Source: Zygnema cylindricum
Lineage: Eukaryota; Streptophyta; Zygnematophyceae; Zygnematales; Zygnemataceae
Assembly: GCA_037447655.1 (NCBI GenBank)
Contig: JBBHKE010000294.1
Span: 285,748-322,089, forward strand
Reading direction: 5' to 3'
Length of the DNA: 36,342 bases
Part shown: in pieces, positions 12,901 through 20,023 of the stretch
How the letters are laid out: every line of letters starts with the position of its first letter
Numbering within the stretch: the first letter of the stretch is position 1
Notes under the pieces: model-generated
What the model saw: only the letters and a program-made list of their open reading frames with translations
What the model was told of the DNA's origin: nothing
Databases searched by the model: none
Program-made: the position numbers and the translations under genes

Positions 12901-14409
12901 CAAGTGTGACGAAAGGGCAGGGTGACCTTTCGTAAGAAAAGATCTAGATCTAAAATATCTAAAACTGAATCTAACTAAATCTAGGACAGAGGTACATAGG
13001 TTAAATGACGAGAATCAGAATACTAGACTGTAGAACTAAGTTTGTAGCAAAGGAGAATTAGGAAGAATTTCAGAATTCCAACAGAGGAGAAGATGGCAAG
13101 TGTACCTCGGGCTCGAGAATGCACTCAAAAACAAATACAGTTTCGGTGATACTACCATAACACGGTGGAAAAATGAGATGATAAATTATACAATAAAACA
13201 GTACTATTACAGTATTACAGTGCGTACAGCTATCTACTGCATCCTCTCTCCGATTAAAACAAGATATTGAAGAAAAAAGGATCGAACATTTAGATCATTA
13301 TGCTTAATTAATCCGCTATATCTGTTAAAAAGACCCAAAACACAACGTAGAAAACCCAAATTAAACCCAATTACATCTATTACGAAGACCCAACAAGCTC
13401 GTATAGAAAGGCCCACTACTTACCTCTGTGAGAAAGACGATTCGAGTTTGGGAAGTACGTGTTGATTCAAAACGAATGCGATATGCCACTTCGGATCCGT
13501 GTTCTCGAAGAGTTTCAAAGGCCACTCGGCGACAGAGAGCAATGGCTGAGATTCGCCGAGGCTGAGTGCACGCGATCTGACGGTAGCCAGCCTTCAGGAG
13601 GAACTGGGGGACTTGGGTGGACTGCAAGGAGACAACCGAGGAAAAATTAAAAGGGAGAAGTGGGATGGAGAAATTGATCTTTATGGAGAAATGGACCTTA
13701 ATGGAGAAGTTGAACTTGATGGAGAAATTAACCTTAATGGAGAAGTTGGATGGAGAAACTGATCTTAACGGAGGAATGGACCTTAATGGAGATGCTCACT
13801 TCAATGGAGAATTGGCCTTAATGGAGGATTGAATCTTAGTGGAGAAGTTGAATCAACGGAGAAAGCAACCTTAATGGAGATGTCCACCTTAATGAAGAAA
13901 TGGACTTTGATGAGACTTTATCTTTTAGTTTAGACGCCTAGAGATATCTGGACTTCAACTTTTTGTTGTAACCTTCGCTTGAAGAGCAAGTCGGAGGAAT
14001 GTAATGGCAAGTGCTCTTTATTGCCTTTTGTTTCTTTCACATTGTTTTTCCCAATAAGACTATTTAAAATATGAGTGCTGTTTGAACCACTTTTGGTAAG
14101 AAAAGTAAAAATAAAGGGGAAAACAGGCTAACAATTTCCAGTTGTAAGATCTATGAAGTAAAACTAGCCTACAATGTGTTATCGCCTGAAATTTAGCTTC
14201 AAAAACATCGCCACAAAAAATAGAAAATACTCCAACTATTGCTCTCTGGCTACATGTTCAAAAAGCTAAATAACTAATCCTCTCCATCTTCAACAAGAAA
14301 AACATAAACATTCTGAAGCAAACGGCAAATAGGCCATATCAAAACTTAAACATACATCATACAACATAAACACATATCATAAAGACGAACTCAAATTCAT
14401 ACACACATA

Positions 14410-14446
<37 letters not shown>

Positions 14447-17400
14447 CACTTGGAAAAAATACAGTATAACCTCAAACAAATACATAAAACATAACACAAC
14501 AGAGAGCACAAAAACACGAACATAACAATCGTCCCCATGTGGTAACCCCCAGTAAATCCATTTCCAAAATTTATAAAAAAAAATCTTACCCACCTTTCCA
14601 CAACCGGTGTCACCAGCAATCACCACCACAGAATTCTCCTCAATGGCTTTCAAAATAGAGTCTCGAAAAGAAGCTATGGGCAAATTTCCTTGGTCTCGTC
14701 TCAGTTTCGTCAGTTTCGCCATGGAACGTTTCTGAAATGGTGGAACCAAGTAGGAGGAAGTAAAAGGATAGAAAGTTTCCAACAAAACAAAAAAACTGGA
14801 ACTGCAACTCTCATCCTTTCTTTTGTTCTCTAACCTTCTCCCTCCCTCCTACCTCCACTCCTCTCCCTCTCACTCATCCCACATGGAGAGGGAGAGGCGC
14901 AGATAGACCGGAAGAGGAAGAAAAGTAGAAGAAGCAGAACAAGCAGAGAGCCAGAACAAGAAGAGAAACAGGAGAGAAAAATGCAGAATGATACAAAGAA
15001 AGAACCGCAGAGGAAAGAAGAGTGTGAGAGAAAGAGAGAGAGACAGAGAGAGGGAGGGAGGGAGGGAAACAGGAGAGAAAAATGCAGAATGATACAAAGA
15101 AAGAACCGCAGAGGAAGGAAGAGAGTGTGTGTGAACAGAGAGAGGGAGGGAGGGAGGAGAGGGAGAGAGGGAGAGGGAGAGAGAGAGAGAGAACAATTCC
15201 CATTTTGATAATATCACAAGGTTAGTGTGTCAAAAAATTCCCACCTGTAAGAAATTCTCATAGAGAGTGAGCATGTGTCTGTATTCCCCCAAATCCTCAG
15301 GAGAGAGCTCACATTTTTCTCTCATGGCTCTCGCTCTCCTTTCATGGGCAGTCACAACCGCCAAATTTACACGATACCTCGCATTGTACCTACAGAGGAG
15401 ATGCAACAGGTGGATTTGAAAGTTGTATGGATGAAAAGCATTAAAGAGGAAATTTTACACGATACCTTGCATTACACCTAATATAACTACACAGTGAATC
15501 GTGATAAGCGCTAACATTGCCGTTTTTTTGCCCTCTGGCCACAAAATAGTGTTGATAATACGAATTGCTTTTTCTTCACTCTAATTCTTTTAAAAAGGTT
15601 CAAATCAGCCACAGCACTCTGAAGTAAACTAGAAAATAACACTAATATATACCTATGCTAAGAATTATTTACTCTAATAATGTACCACGGGTGTAGTGTG
15701 GATGTAGAAGTCTTTGTGTGGATTTGGAACGCAGATTTTAAAGTAATGCTGGGTTTTTTTTATTTCTGCTGGTTTTCAAGAATCCGCGATAGATAATTGG
15801 CAAAATAGATAGTGACTTTTGAGGATGTCTGATTGAATTTTCAAAATTCAAGGCGGATACAGATTCAGAATCAAAATAATAAAAAACATGTATATCTAAA
15901 CATTTCTTTGCCCTGTTAAAATTTGTAATGAACATACACACAGTACTCATTCTCCACAATAATAATCATGGGAAGGAATTTGTAAACACAGCTGGTATAT
16001 GTCTGTGATACGACAAAATAAGCACTGCATATGCATGCATTAAGATAAAATACACTTAAATTGTCAAAACAAGTCCAGGAATAGAGGGTAGCCATAATCT
16101 AACAAAAAAAAGTCAAACTAGACGTGTGTTACTAAGTTTTCTGAGATAGACGAAAACCACAACTAATCTCTTAGGGATTTTCCGGCATGTGATTAACCAC
16201 GCCAATCTTTAGTCCTATTCGATGCATTAAATATTCCCGAACCAAGTGTGAGGAGAGGGAGGTAGGGGCGGGAACAGGAGAGACAGAGGGACAAGGAGAA
16301 AGAAGAAAATGAGGAATCAAGTGTGAGTAAAAGGAAGGTAGAAGAGGGAATAGAGAGACAGAGGGACAAGGAGAGGAAGAAGAAAAAAGAGGGAGAGAAA
16401 AATTGCGAAGGTGAGAAACATACCGGTCAGGCAGATCCAGATGCCCTGCGAGCTCTTTGTTTTTTGCCGTCTCGTGAGAGTCATTGCCACTTTCTGATTC
16501 TGTTGCCGATCGAAACTTGACTAACTTAGCAAGAAACTCTGTCAAAAAGAAAAAAAAAGCGCTCCAGAAAATAGACGAGAAGATAAGAGAAAAAACTTGT
16601 TCGCAGGTTTTCTTTGCCACAAAACTGACCAGTTTTTTACCAACATTCCAAAAAATGGGAATGAAGAAAATAGACGACTATGAAAAGAAATCAGCAAAAG
16701 AACGGAAGACAAAAATCAAAGGAGGTAACAAAAATACAGCATTTTAATGGGGCTTTTGTTGACAATTATATTATTATCCCACTAATGTAGATACTAGTCT
16801 CCAACATGAGATGCGTTCCATGCTCACTCATGTTTGTACTAAAAGCTCTCTATAGAAAATCTTGGCATAGACTTAGCTCATGAGCAATTCGCCACACTAA
16901 TGGCAATGAACGGTGTAGTGATGAGCAAGCTACAAAAATATTCCTTTCCCTTTCGTTTCAACTTTTCAACGGTATCCGGCAACCAGGTTTTTAAATGTTT
17001 CCAGGAATCATTTTTACACGTCTGCATTGCTTAATGCAGGGTGCAAATATTCTTTGTAGATATACTCTTTTTTTCTTTTTTTCCATTTGCAGTTGTTTTT
17101 TTGTAAATTGCCCATAGCAATTAGGGCTGGCTTTTGTTCATGAGTTTGTGTAATGTGTGTAGCACCGATTTAAATTCACATTAATGCTGTTGTTCGTATA
17201 TATATGGTGCCTATATGATTTGGTGCCTTCCACACTAATCCATGTTTTGTCCATGTTTTATAGTTTGTGATGTTTTCTTATCGGCTTAGAAAATTATCGA
17301 GTAGGCTTTCGTTCATAACTAGTATGGACAAACCAACGGTGTAGGTTTTAGAACTTATCTCGAGAGATCACGAACTATAAAACATTTTCCATTTCTTAGG

Positions 17401-17805
17401 TGTTTTGTGCTGTTTGCAAGAATTTCATAAAATGCATGCATGGTTAAAAACAGAAACAGGCGTAGAAATAAAATTCAAACTAGCCAGAAATGCAAAAAAG
17501 GAATCAGATAAAAGTAATTGAAAATAAATGTAAATCCAAATGCTGAATTGAATGCGAAAAAAAAAAAGGATAGAAAACACTAAAGGTGAAACAAAAAAAA
17601 TCATGGAAACAATAATTCATTTGTCAATAATCGGAATCAAATGCAAACCTTGAAATTCATAGTAATCTGAACTTCCAGTGGGAATAGAATCGCTACTTGT
17701 ATGGAAAAGAGAATCCAAAACCTCTTGATGTTCATCAAAGTTGATACGTTGAAGCGTTGAATTTGTCTGCTTCTCTTTACAGGATTTAGGATTTCTGTCA
17801 GCCAT
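960..17805 (-). CDS. DHX34: DHX34-like DExH-box RNA helicase, 16 exons, C-terminus off the left edge
   Basis: ATP-dependent RNA helicase of the DEAH/RHA family. Exons in gene order: 17805-17649, 16538-16424, 15389-15245, 14731-14594, 13621-13424, 7934-7876, 7395-7335, 6937-6839, 6460-6235, 5835-5729, 5177-4998, 4034-3948, 3376-3311, 2620-2429, 1856-1624, 1075-960. All junctions keep phase, giving 726 codons. Motifs seen: Walker [10 protein letters not shown] (179-187, split by intron 4), TQPRRI (204-209), DEVH (273-276), SAT (305-307), [13 protein letters not shown] (452-464), QRAGRGGR (500-507), then winged-helix/ratchet and OB-fold sequence including MSVQSPF. Order and spacing match animal DHX34, including DEVHERH and the R/KWC..GxEE block. 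In animals DHX34 aids nonsense-mediated decay with SMG1/UPF1; that role here is inference. ATG 17805 is the first Met of exon 1. The exon 8 acceptor (at 6937) is the least certain. The human protein continues some 400 residues further, so the rest lies left of the window. Confidence 0.88.
1108..1263. repeat. Minisatellite, GGAAAGACGAA unit
   Basis: About 14 tandem units of 10-11 bases (GGAAAGACGAA with variants) in helicase intron 15, starting 33 bases from the exon 16 acceptor. On the sense strand this is a pyrimidine-rich TTCGTCTTTCC array lying just before the acceptor. Confidence 0.85.
1865..2105. repeat. Degenerate ACAAAA/CCAAAA array
   Basis: A long run of AAAACCAAAAAC-like units (plus strand) filling much of helicase intron 14, adjacent to the exon 15 acceptor at 1856. 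On the sense strand it is T-rich. Confidence 0.75.
2661..2845. repeat. CCCTCTCC pyrimidine tract
   Basis: Some 185 bases of almost pure C/T (CTCTCC, CCCTCC, CCTG units) in helicase intron 13; purine-rich on the transcribed sense strand. A shorter tract of the same kind follows at about 2928-2985. Confidence 0.8.
3718..3947. repeat. Tandem repeat, unit about 50-68 bp, 3.5 copies
   Basis: Four diverged units starting near 3718, 3779, 3828 and 3896, each beginning TGCAGTAA-CATATAATAC or similar. The array fills the donor-side part of helicase intron 12 and runs right up to the exon 12 donor, so repeat sequence forms the intronic part of the splice site. Confidence 0.7.
4559..4632. repeat. (CCCT)n microsatellite
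   Basis: Near-perfect CCCT/CCTT tetranucleotide tract in helicase intron 11 (4035-4997). Confidence 0.85.
5285..5727. repeat. 57-bp minisatellite filling intron 10
   Basis: About seven diverged units marked by GGTGAGTGGCATCATTAT at 5332, 5399, 5456, 5512, 5570, 5658 and 5715. Spacing is about 57 bases, with two longer steps of 67 and 88. Each unit also has CAACTTGCCAACAAATTC and ACTCTAATTATGG segments. The array covers most of intron 10 (5178-5728) and ends at the exon 10 donor at 5729. Confidence 0.8.
6970..7150. repeat. (GGGAGA)n purine tract
   Basis: Hexamer array on the plus strand, a CCCTCT pyrimidine tract on the sense strand, lying 33 bases upstream of the exon 8 acceptor at 6937. 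It could act as the polypyrimidine tract of that intron. Confidence 0.85.
8035..8039. repeat. Target-site duplication, left copy
   Basis: GAGGA directly before the left LTR; the same 5 bases follow the right LTR at 13084-13088. A 5-bp duplication is the normal length for copia integrases. Confidence 0.85.
8040..8451 (-). repeat. 3' LTR of the copia element
   Basis: 412 bp, direct repeat of 12694-13083. It contains 22 bp (8377-8398) absent from the other copy and has g at 8169 where the other LTR has a at 12823; the rest is identical by eye. In sense direction it starts TGTTGGAATTC at 8451 and ends CATTCAATA at 8040. Confidence 0.95.
8452..8463 (-). other. Polypurine tract
   Basis: Sense-strand AAAGCGGGGGGG immediately 5' of the 3' LTR start TGTTGG. 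The position and purine run fit the plus-strand primer of an LTR retrotransposon. The single C is a small departure from a pure purine run. Confidence 0.8.
8465..12769 (-). CDS. Copia gag-pol polyprotein (no in-frame ATG start)
   Basis: An open frame of about 1,434 codons ending in TAG at 8467-8465. Numbering from 12769: UBN2-type gag about 35-215 ([15 protein letters not shown]), CCHC zinc knuckle C240-C243-H248-C253, aspartic protease DSGAS at D379, GAG-pre-integrase HHCC finger (WHLRYGH...CSGC), integrase D,D35E core ([23 protein letters not shown]), reverse transcriptase with YVDD, RNase H (DADWGGD, STEAEY). No internal stop is present. The frame opens inside the LTR with TTG (12769) after an in-frame TAA, and the first in-frame ATG is about codon 403, inside the protease region. 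The ATG at 12711 in U5 is in another frame; one base in the C run at 12677-12680 would be enough to explain the offset. The copy may therefore be defective in Gag, may use frameshifting, or may carry a sequencing error. Confidence 0.93.
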   Translation of the reverse strand: MQSVFICHSVCTFCISVCYHDVSFNRLWAFPVSSNTVAKFNGTDFYGWKYQIEHLFRREKLWSVINGSEGEPSDTAAKSAWLIRNEEAHSRLVLALEPSQLDLIREATSAHGAWTLLSTAYENKSWSNKLLLRRQLNTAQKNPAESIQVYVNAIKSIAGRLKTVGAAVTDEDIISAILGGLPASYSAFISSIDNSSTAVTIPSLTAGLVHEETKHNFSPIPGVALATFPPSNRNAKNSSCRYCRAPDHVIDACPILKRKHDRQGNYGRPAGRGQNAGRSIYSGQASAADAIQPSVNATFAQTNPFVQSTLYGQQHVADHFPLPSTPYPQYVYGQHSPNLELPNPTPTNPYVHPSSEFGYALQTTSSLDSADSTNSWIVDSGASHHLSYRSDWFTTISPLCPPMMILLGNNAALTATHFGQIHTPSTLDPHLSITLSHVLLVPGLKKHLFSVGAALHQGATAVFSKTNVKFFSTADRTVGLGVKTGSIYTLCHFSTVGSCNIATPLASSTLSKWHLRYGHLSQSGLHQLQNGLVTGLEPFTENKLVFCSGCIEGKLSRPSFPSSTSKTYTPLQLVHSDLCGPMSTPSPTGALYFVTFIDDATRYTYLYPLRRKSETFQKFTEFKALVENSLSSRIKTLRTDNGGEYFSNEFSSFLAANGISHQSTTPHTPQQNGVSERYNRTLLNMARSMLHYAGLPTTFWAESVSTANYIRNRCPTSVLPVTPYEAWHATKPDVSHLRIFGCEAWIKNLTPAGKWQSRAKNGILVGYSTESKAYRIWLTKERQVVLSRDVTFNETPLLLKLHDAIITLPPPTSPPSPHFSPIASTSSDPISVILPLTSPKLLSLPPSTLTRSLSGLLPPSTPSPLTRTISDPYSLSPILQTETPYKIPPSALAPRRSVRLQEHNLHHGTANSATISTIPVPLTFSAAMAGPQAVEWKAATDSEFSSLLRNGTWRLTSLPPGRKVIGSKWVFRVKTKSDGTLDRFKARFVAKGFLQKEGVDFTETYAPVAKFTSIRILLSLAAAHDWHVHHMDVQTAFLYGTLTEEIFLQQPEGYVSPGSEHLVCHLLKSLYGLKQAPRVWNKHLEAILLREGFSKLDADFGLFIRGASDKLVLLVIYVDDLLLAGPSLSLIHLVKTMLNTHFSMTDLGEVEYCLGVFVGRDRPSRTLYLSQEKYIGEVLARFSMADCSPISTPLDPNVKLSKNSGGPVPRDIHDQYRSIVGSLMYAMTGTRPDIAVAVGQLSQFVSNPTSDHLLAAKRVLRYLQGTKSLKLTFTGSSPPALVGHCDADWGGDLDSRRSTTGVCFSLGSALVSWASKKQPTVALSSTEAEYMSATHATKEALWLRSLLLNLQFCPSSATVIFCDSQGALALMNNPIHHRRTKHIDIQYHFTRDAIAAGTVIFHHCPTNLQMADFLTKALPRPQFEAHRSSAGLRF
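12683..12693 (-). other. Primer-binding site, internal half-tRNA-iMet type
   Basis: Directly after the 5' LTR the sense strand reads GGTTATGGGCC. Its complement, GGCCCATAACC, is the anticodon-loop region of eukaryotic initiator tRNA-Met (anticodon CAU). This is the priming mode known from Drosophila copia, where a 5' half-tRNA primes, rather than pairing with the tRNA 3' end as in many plant copia elements. The 11-base match is seen directly; the mechanism is inferred. Confidence 0.8.
12694..13083 (-). repeat. 5' LTR of the copia element
   Basis: 390 bp, direct repeat of 8040-8451 with a 22-bp deletion relative to it (junction 13030/13031). As the 5' LTR it should hold the promoter, R region and U5. 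An ATG at 12711-12709, 18 bases inside its U5 edge, is the likely gag start, though in a different frame from the main gag-pol frame. Confidence 0.95.
13084..13088. repeat. Target-site duplication, right copy
   Basis: GAGGA directly after the right LTR, matching 8035-8039. Removing the element and one copy leaves an intron of 440 bp, the usual size for this gene. Confidence 0.85.
13662..13915. repeat. 18-bp minisatellite (ATGGAGAAATTGACCTTA type)
   Basis: About 13 units, regular at 18 bp on the left and more diverged to the right, in helicase intron 4 beside the exon 5 acceptor at 13621. Because 18 is a multiple of 3, the plus strand reads as an accidental open frame of MEKLTL repeats. Confidence 0.8.
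14407..14445. repeat. (AT)n microsatellite
   Basis: About 19 AT dinucleotides in helicase intron 4 (13622-14593). Confidence 0.9.
14964..15123. repeat. Direct duplication of about 57 bp in a purine tract
   Basis: The block GAAACAGGAGAGAAAAATGC followed by AGAATGATACAAAGAAAG and the next bases occurs at 14964-15020 and again at 15066-15122, nearly identical. It sits inside a GAGAGG-rich tract (about 14885-15195) in helicase intron 3. The spacing of 102 bases suggests a recent segmental duplication. Confidence 0.8.
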
Positions 17806-19099
17806 GGTTCAGGTTTAGGTTTATCCACCTTGTAACATAGATTTTTAGGTTAAAGGCAAGTTTGAAACAAGACAACCTGAAAAAAACCTAAAAAACCCTA
17901 AAATAATTGCGCTTGAATTACAAATGCTTTCGACATTCTTTGCAAGGAGCTTGGCATCGTTTGGCATTTGTTTTTTGTGAAAATGAACAATAGTTAAAGT
18001 GTTAATTTATTTGTACTTTTGTTTCGTCCACGTGCATCATTTTCGCTTTTCGACTTTTCTTCAACTTGATAAAAGTGCTTTAAGGCACTAAAAGGCAATA
18101 AAAGTCACTTAAGCACTCGGGTTATGGAGGGAATGTTGTAGGGAATGAACTAATATTTGGTCCATTCCACGTGTCATCTTAGAGAGGAAAAGATTGCCAG
18201 ATGGCACGTATTGGCACGTCAGCTCCAAATGCTGTCATGGAGACTTGTAAAACCGTAACCTGACACGGTTTACGTTTCATGGAGATTCACCCTAAAACAG
18301 ACTTTTTCTTCGGTAAAAAACTAAAAAATTTCAGAGTGAACGCATGACGTGGCAGAACAAACAAAATACATGTACTGTACTGTACTTTCTCGAAAATCCG
18401 CTAATCTCGTAATCTTGCGAATTCTTGGAAAGGTGTCATTGCGTGGCAGAACCTTTTTATGTACCAATCGAATCTATTGCGTGTAAAGCTCTCAGTACGG
18501 ACAGGAAACTTCGATTTCAAAAAGTGCAAATTAAAGCAATTAGATTTCTAGTGGATAGCGAGATTCCTTTTTGTCTGAAAAAGGCATTTTCAAGAAAAAG
18601 CCCGGTTTGTACTATTCTGGCGTACAACTATGAACGACCCACTAATAGACAAGCGTTCAGTATGTTCCAGTAATGGTTGTAGATGTAACTCCAGAGTAGT
18701 TATAGGTCCACCTAATTTACTGGGATTGTAATATATTCTAAAATTTATGGTTCTTACAGGAATTGGCGAGGCTTTCAACAGTTTAACCTAATTTGTGGCA
18801 AACTTTGATGGTAGCCACAAGTCTTCTCCAAGTGCTCCATCGGGCAAAAAGGTGATTCAAGCCTAAATATTCTACGATATTTCATTTTTAAGTAATCCAA
18901 GTGTTGAAAAGGCTCCATTGGTAATTCCAGTTACATCAATACCAAGTATGACCTTGTGACAATCCTTCTAGTATTGTCGCATAAAGTTTTCATCACTACA
19001 CGTCATCAGACAGTATGCCCACCTGAGTACTAGCAAAATCTTATACTAGCAAAACAAGATTTTGCAGTATGTAAGGTTTTTCTCATGTATGCATGACAG
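17806..19099. other. Helicase upstream region; no supported gene
   Basis: AT-rich flank upstream of the helicase ATG (17805). It holds several ACGT-core motifs: CACGTG at 18168-18173 and TGACGTGGCA at 18345-18354, plus GGCACGT twice near 18200-18220. A short CTGTA array (ACTGTACTGTACT) lies near 18370. Short open frames on both strands (18425-18673 plus, 18590-18778 minus) overlap each other and match nothing I recognise. The minus one might be a worn transposon fragment. Confidence 0.5.
18168..18173. promoter_or_regulatory. G-box CACGTG upstream of the helicase
   Basis: Perfect CACGTG within CCACGTGTCATC, about 360 bases upstream of the helicase start codon. G-boxes bind bZIP/bHLH factors in plants. 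Function here is inferred from the motif only. Confidence 0.35.
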
Positions 19100-19158
19100 T
19101 ACACCGCGCATCGTAATTAGAGTAATGAAAAAATTAGAGTAGAAAAAGAGAAAAACAT

Positions 19159-19181
19159 AATTAGAGTAATTTACTCTAATT
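19159..19181. repeat. 23-bp palindrome, copy 1
   Basis: Perfect arms AATTAGAGTAA and TTACTCTAATT around a single T, inside the candidate MITE. An identical palindrome is at 19568-19590. Confidence 0.85.
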
Positions 19182-19567
19182 TATGTGATTGAACTGTTTC
19201 AGAAAGAAATTTACTCTAATTTATGCGGTGTACTCTAATTTGGCAAGCTAATATCCTCTACTGTAAATAAGGTATTTGTACAGAATCTGACAAAACGTAC
19301 AGTTTATCGTCACTCTAACGTTTGCACTGCGCTGTTTTGTTAAAACGCAGTTTCATGATAATGGCCTGTATTAAATCATTATTTGTACTTTTTTACTTAT
19401 AAAAGTACAATTTTGCACGATCGGACGTCGTCCGTACTCCACACTATTTAAAACGAACATATATTAGAATTGAAAACGCTAATTAAACCTTACCTTAAAT
19501 AGGATAATGAAAAAATTAGAATCATTTACTCTATTTGATGTGATAGAGTCGAAATTTTGAGCGACCG

Positions 19568-19590
19568 AATTAGAGTAATTTACTCTAATT
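19568..19590. repeat. 23-bp palindrome, copy 2
   Basis: Same sequence as 19159-19181, here overlapping the right inverted repeat of the candidate MITE. The arm is the same 11 bases that form the inner part of the element's ends. Confidence 0.85.
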
Positions 19591-19605
19591 ACGATTCGCG
19601 GTGTA

Positions 19606-20023
19606 GAGCTCGTAGTGAAGCGAGACTAGATATAGGCCACAGTAGATAGCTCCCGTGTCAGTCAAACTAAAAAAATAAAGTGGCACTTGCAACAGCCTTC
19701 ATCAAGTAGATACTGTGACCAATAAGTCAATGTTGGAACAGAGTAAACCATAAGAATTCTCGGATAAAAAACGTGCTCGCGTTCAAGACTTAGAGCAAGT
19801 CATCTATACAAAATCGAAAGCCTGGAATAAAATAACTTCGGGCGTCATTTACAATACCCCAGTGTAGACAACGCCAGTTATCCTCAACATATGGTTTCAG
19901 TTCATGAAGTGTTCACCTAACTCTATCCTCCAACACCATAATAGATATGGACTCCGGCTGATCTCCTCTGCTACTAAAACACAAAGGGAACCCAAAAAAA
20001 CATAGTTTAAACTATCATTCATC
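19606..20023. other. Between the candidate MITE and the ISPF stop codon
   Basis: AT-rich; presumably the ISPF 3' untranslated region and downstream flank. A short palindrome AGTTTAAACT lies just downstream of the stop. I see no gene. Confidence 0.5.

Larger units (their letters stand above)
8040..13083 (-). mobile_element. Full-length Ty1/copia LTR retrotransposon in helicase intron 5
   Basis: A 5,044-bp element read on the minus strand, the same strand as the host gene. It is flanked by the 5-bp target duplication GAGGA (8035-8039 and 13084-13088). It has two LTRs (8040-8451 and 12694-13083), a primer-binding site next to the 5' LTR, a polypurine tract next to the 3' LTR, and one gag-pol frame in the order protease, integrase, reverse transcriptase, RNase H. 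Integrase before reverse transcriptase defines Ty1/copia. The LTRs differ at one base plus one 22-bp indel, so the insertion is recent. LTR ends are TGTTGG...ATA, a non-canonical TG..TA pair, supported by the perfect target duplication and by the primer site starting at the next base. Confidence 0.96.
19100..19605. mobile_element. Candidate MITE / non-autonomous DNA transposon
   Basis: 506 bp bounded by 26-bp inverted repeats with one mismatch: TACACCGCGCATCG then TAATTAGAGTAA at the left, its complement ending ATTCGCGGTGTA at the right. A third copy of the end lies inside, at about 19211-19232 (TTACTCTAATTTATGCGGTGTA-like), so 19100-19232 is itself a 133-bp TIR-bounded unit. No coding capacity. 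No clear target duplication is visible, so the superfamily is undecided. Confidence 0.65.

Noticed and set aside
13234-13330. Possible helicase exon reading [14 protein letters not shown]...QYLVLI after an aacag acceptor
   Set aside because: The phases do not fit exon 5 or exon 7 and there is no donor. A much better exon ([19 protein letters not shown], 7876-7934) fits both phases and the family.
13617-13832. Plus-strand protein of MEKLTL repeats
   Set aside because: It is a by-product of the 18-bp minisatellite in a helicase intron.
18425-18778. Two overlapping short open frames (plus and minus) as genes
   Set aside because: They overlap on opposite strands, have no recognisable motif, no clear splice sites and no promoter signal; the minus one might be a transposon remnant but I cannot name it.
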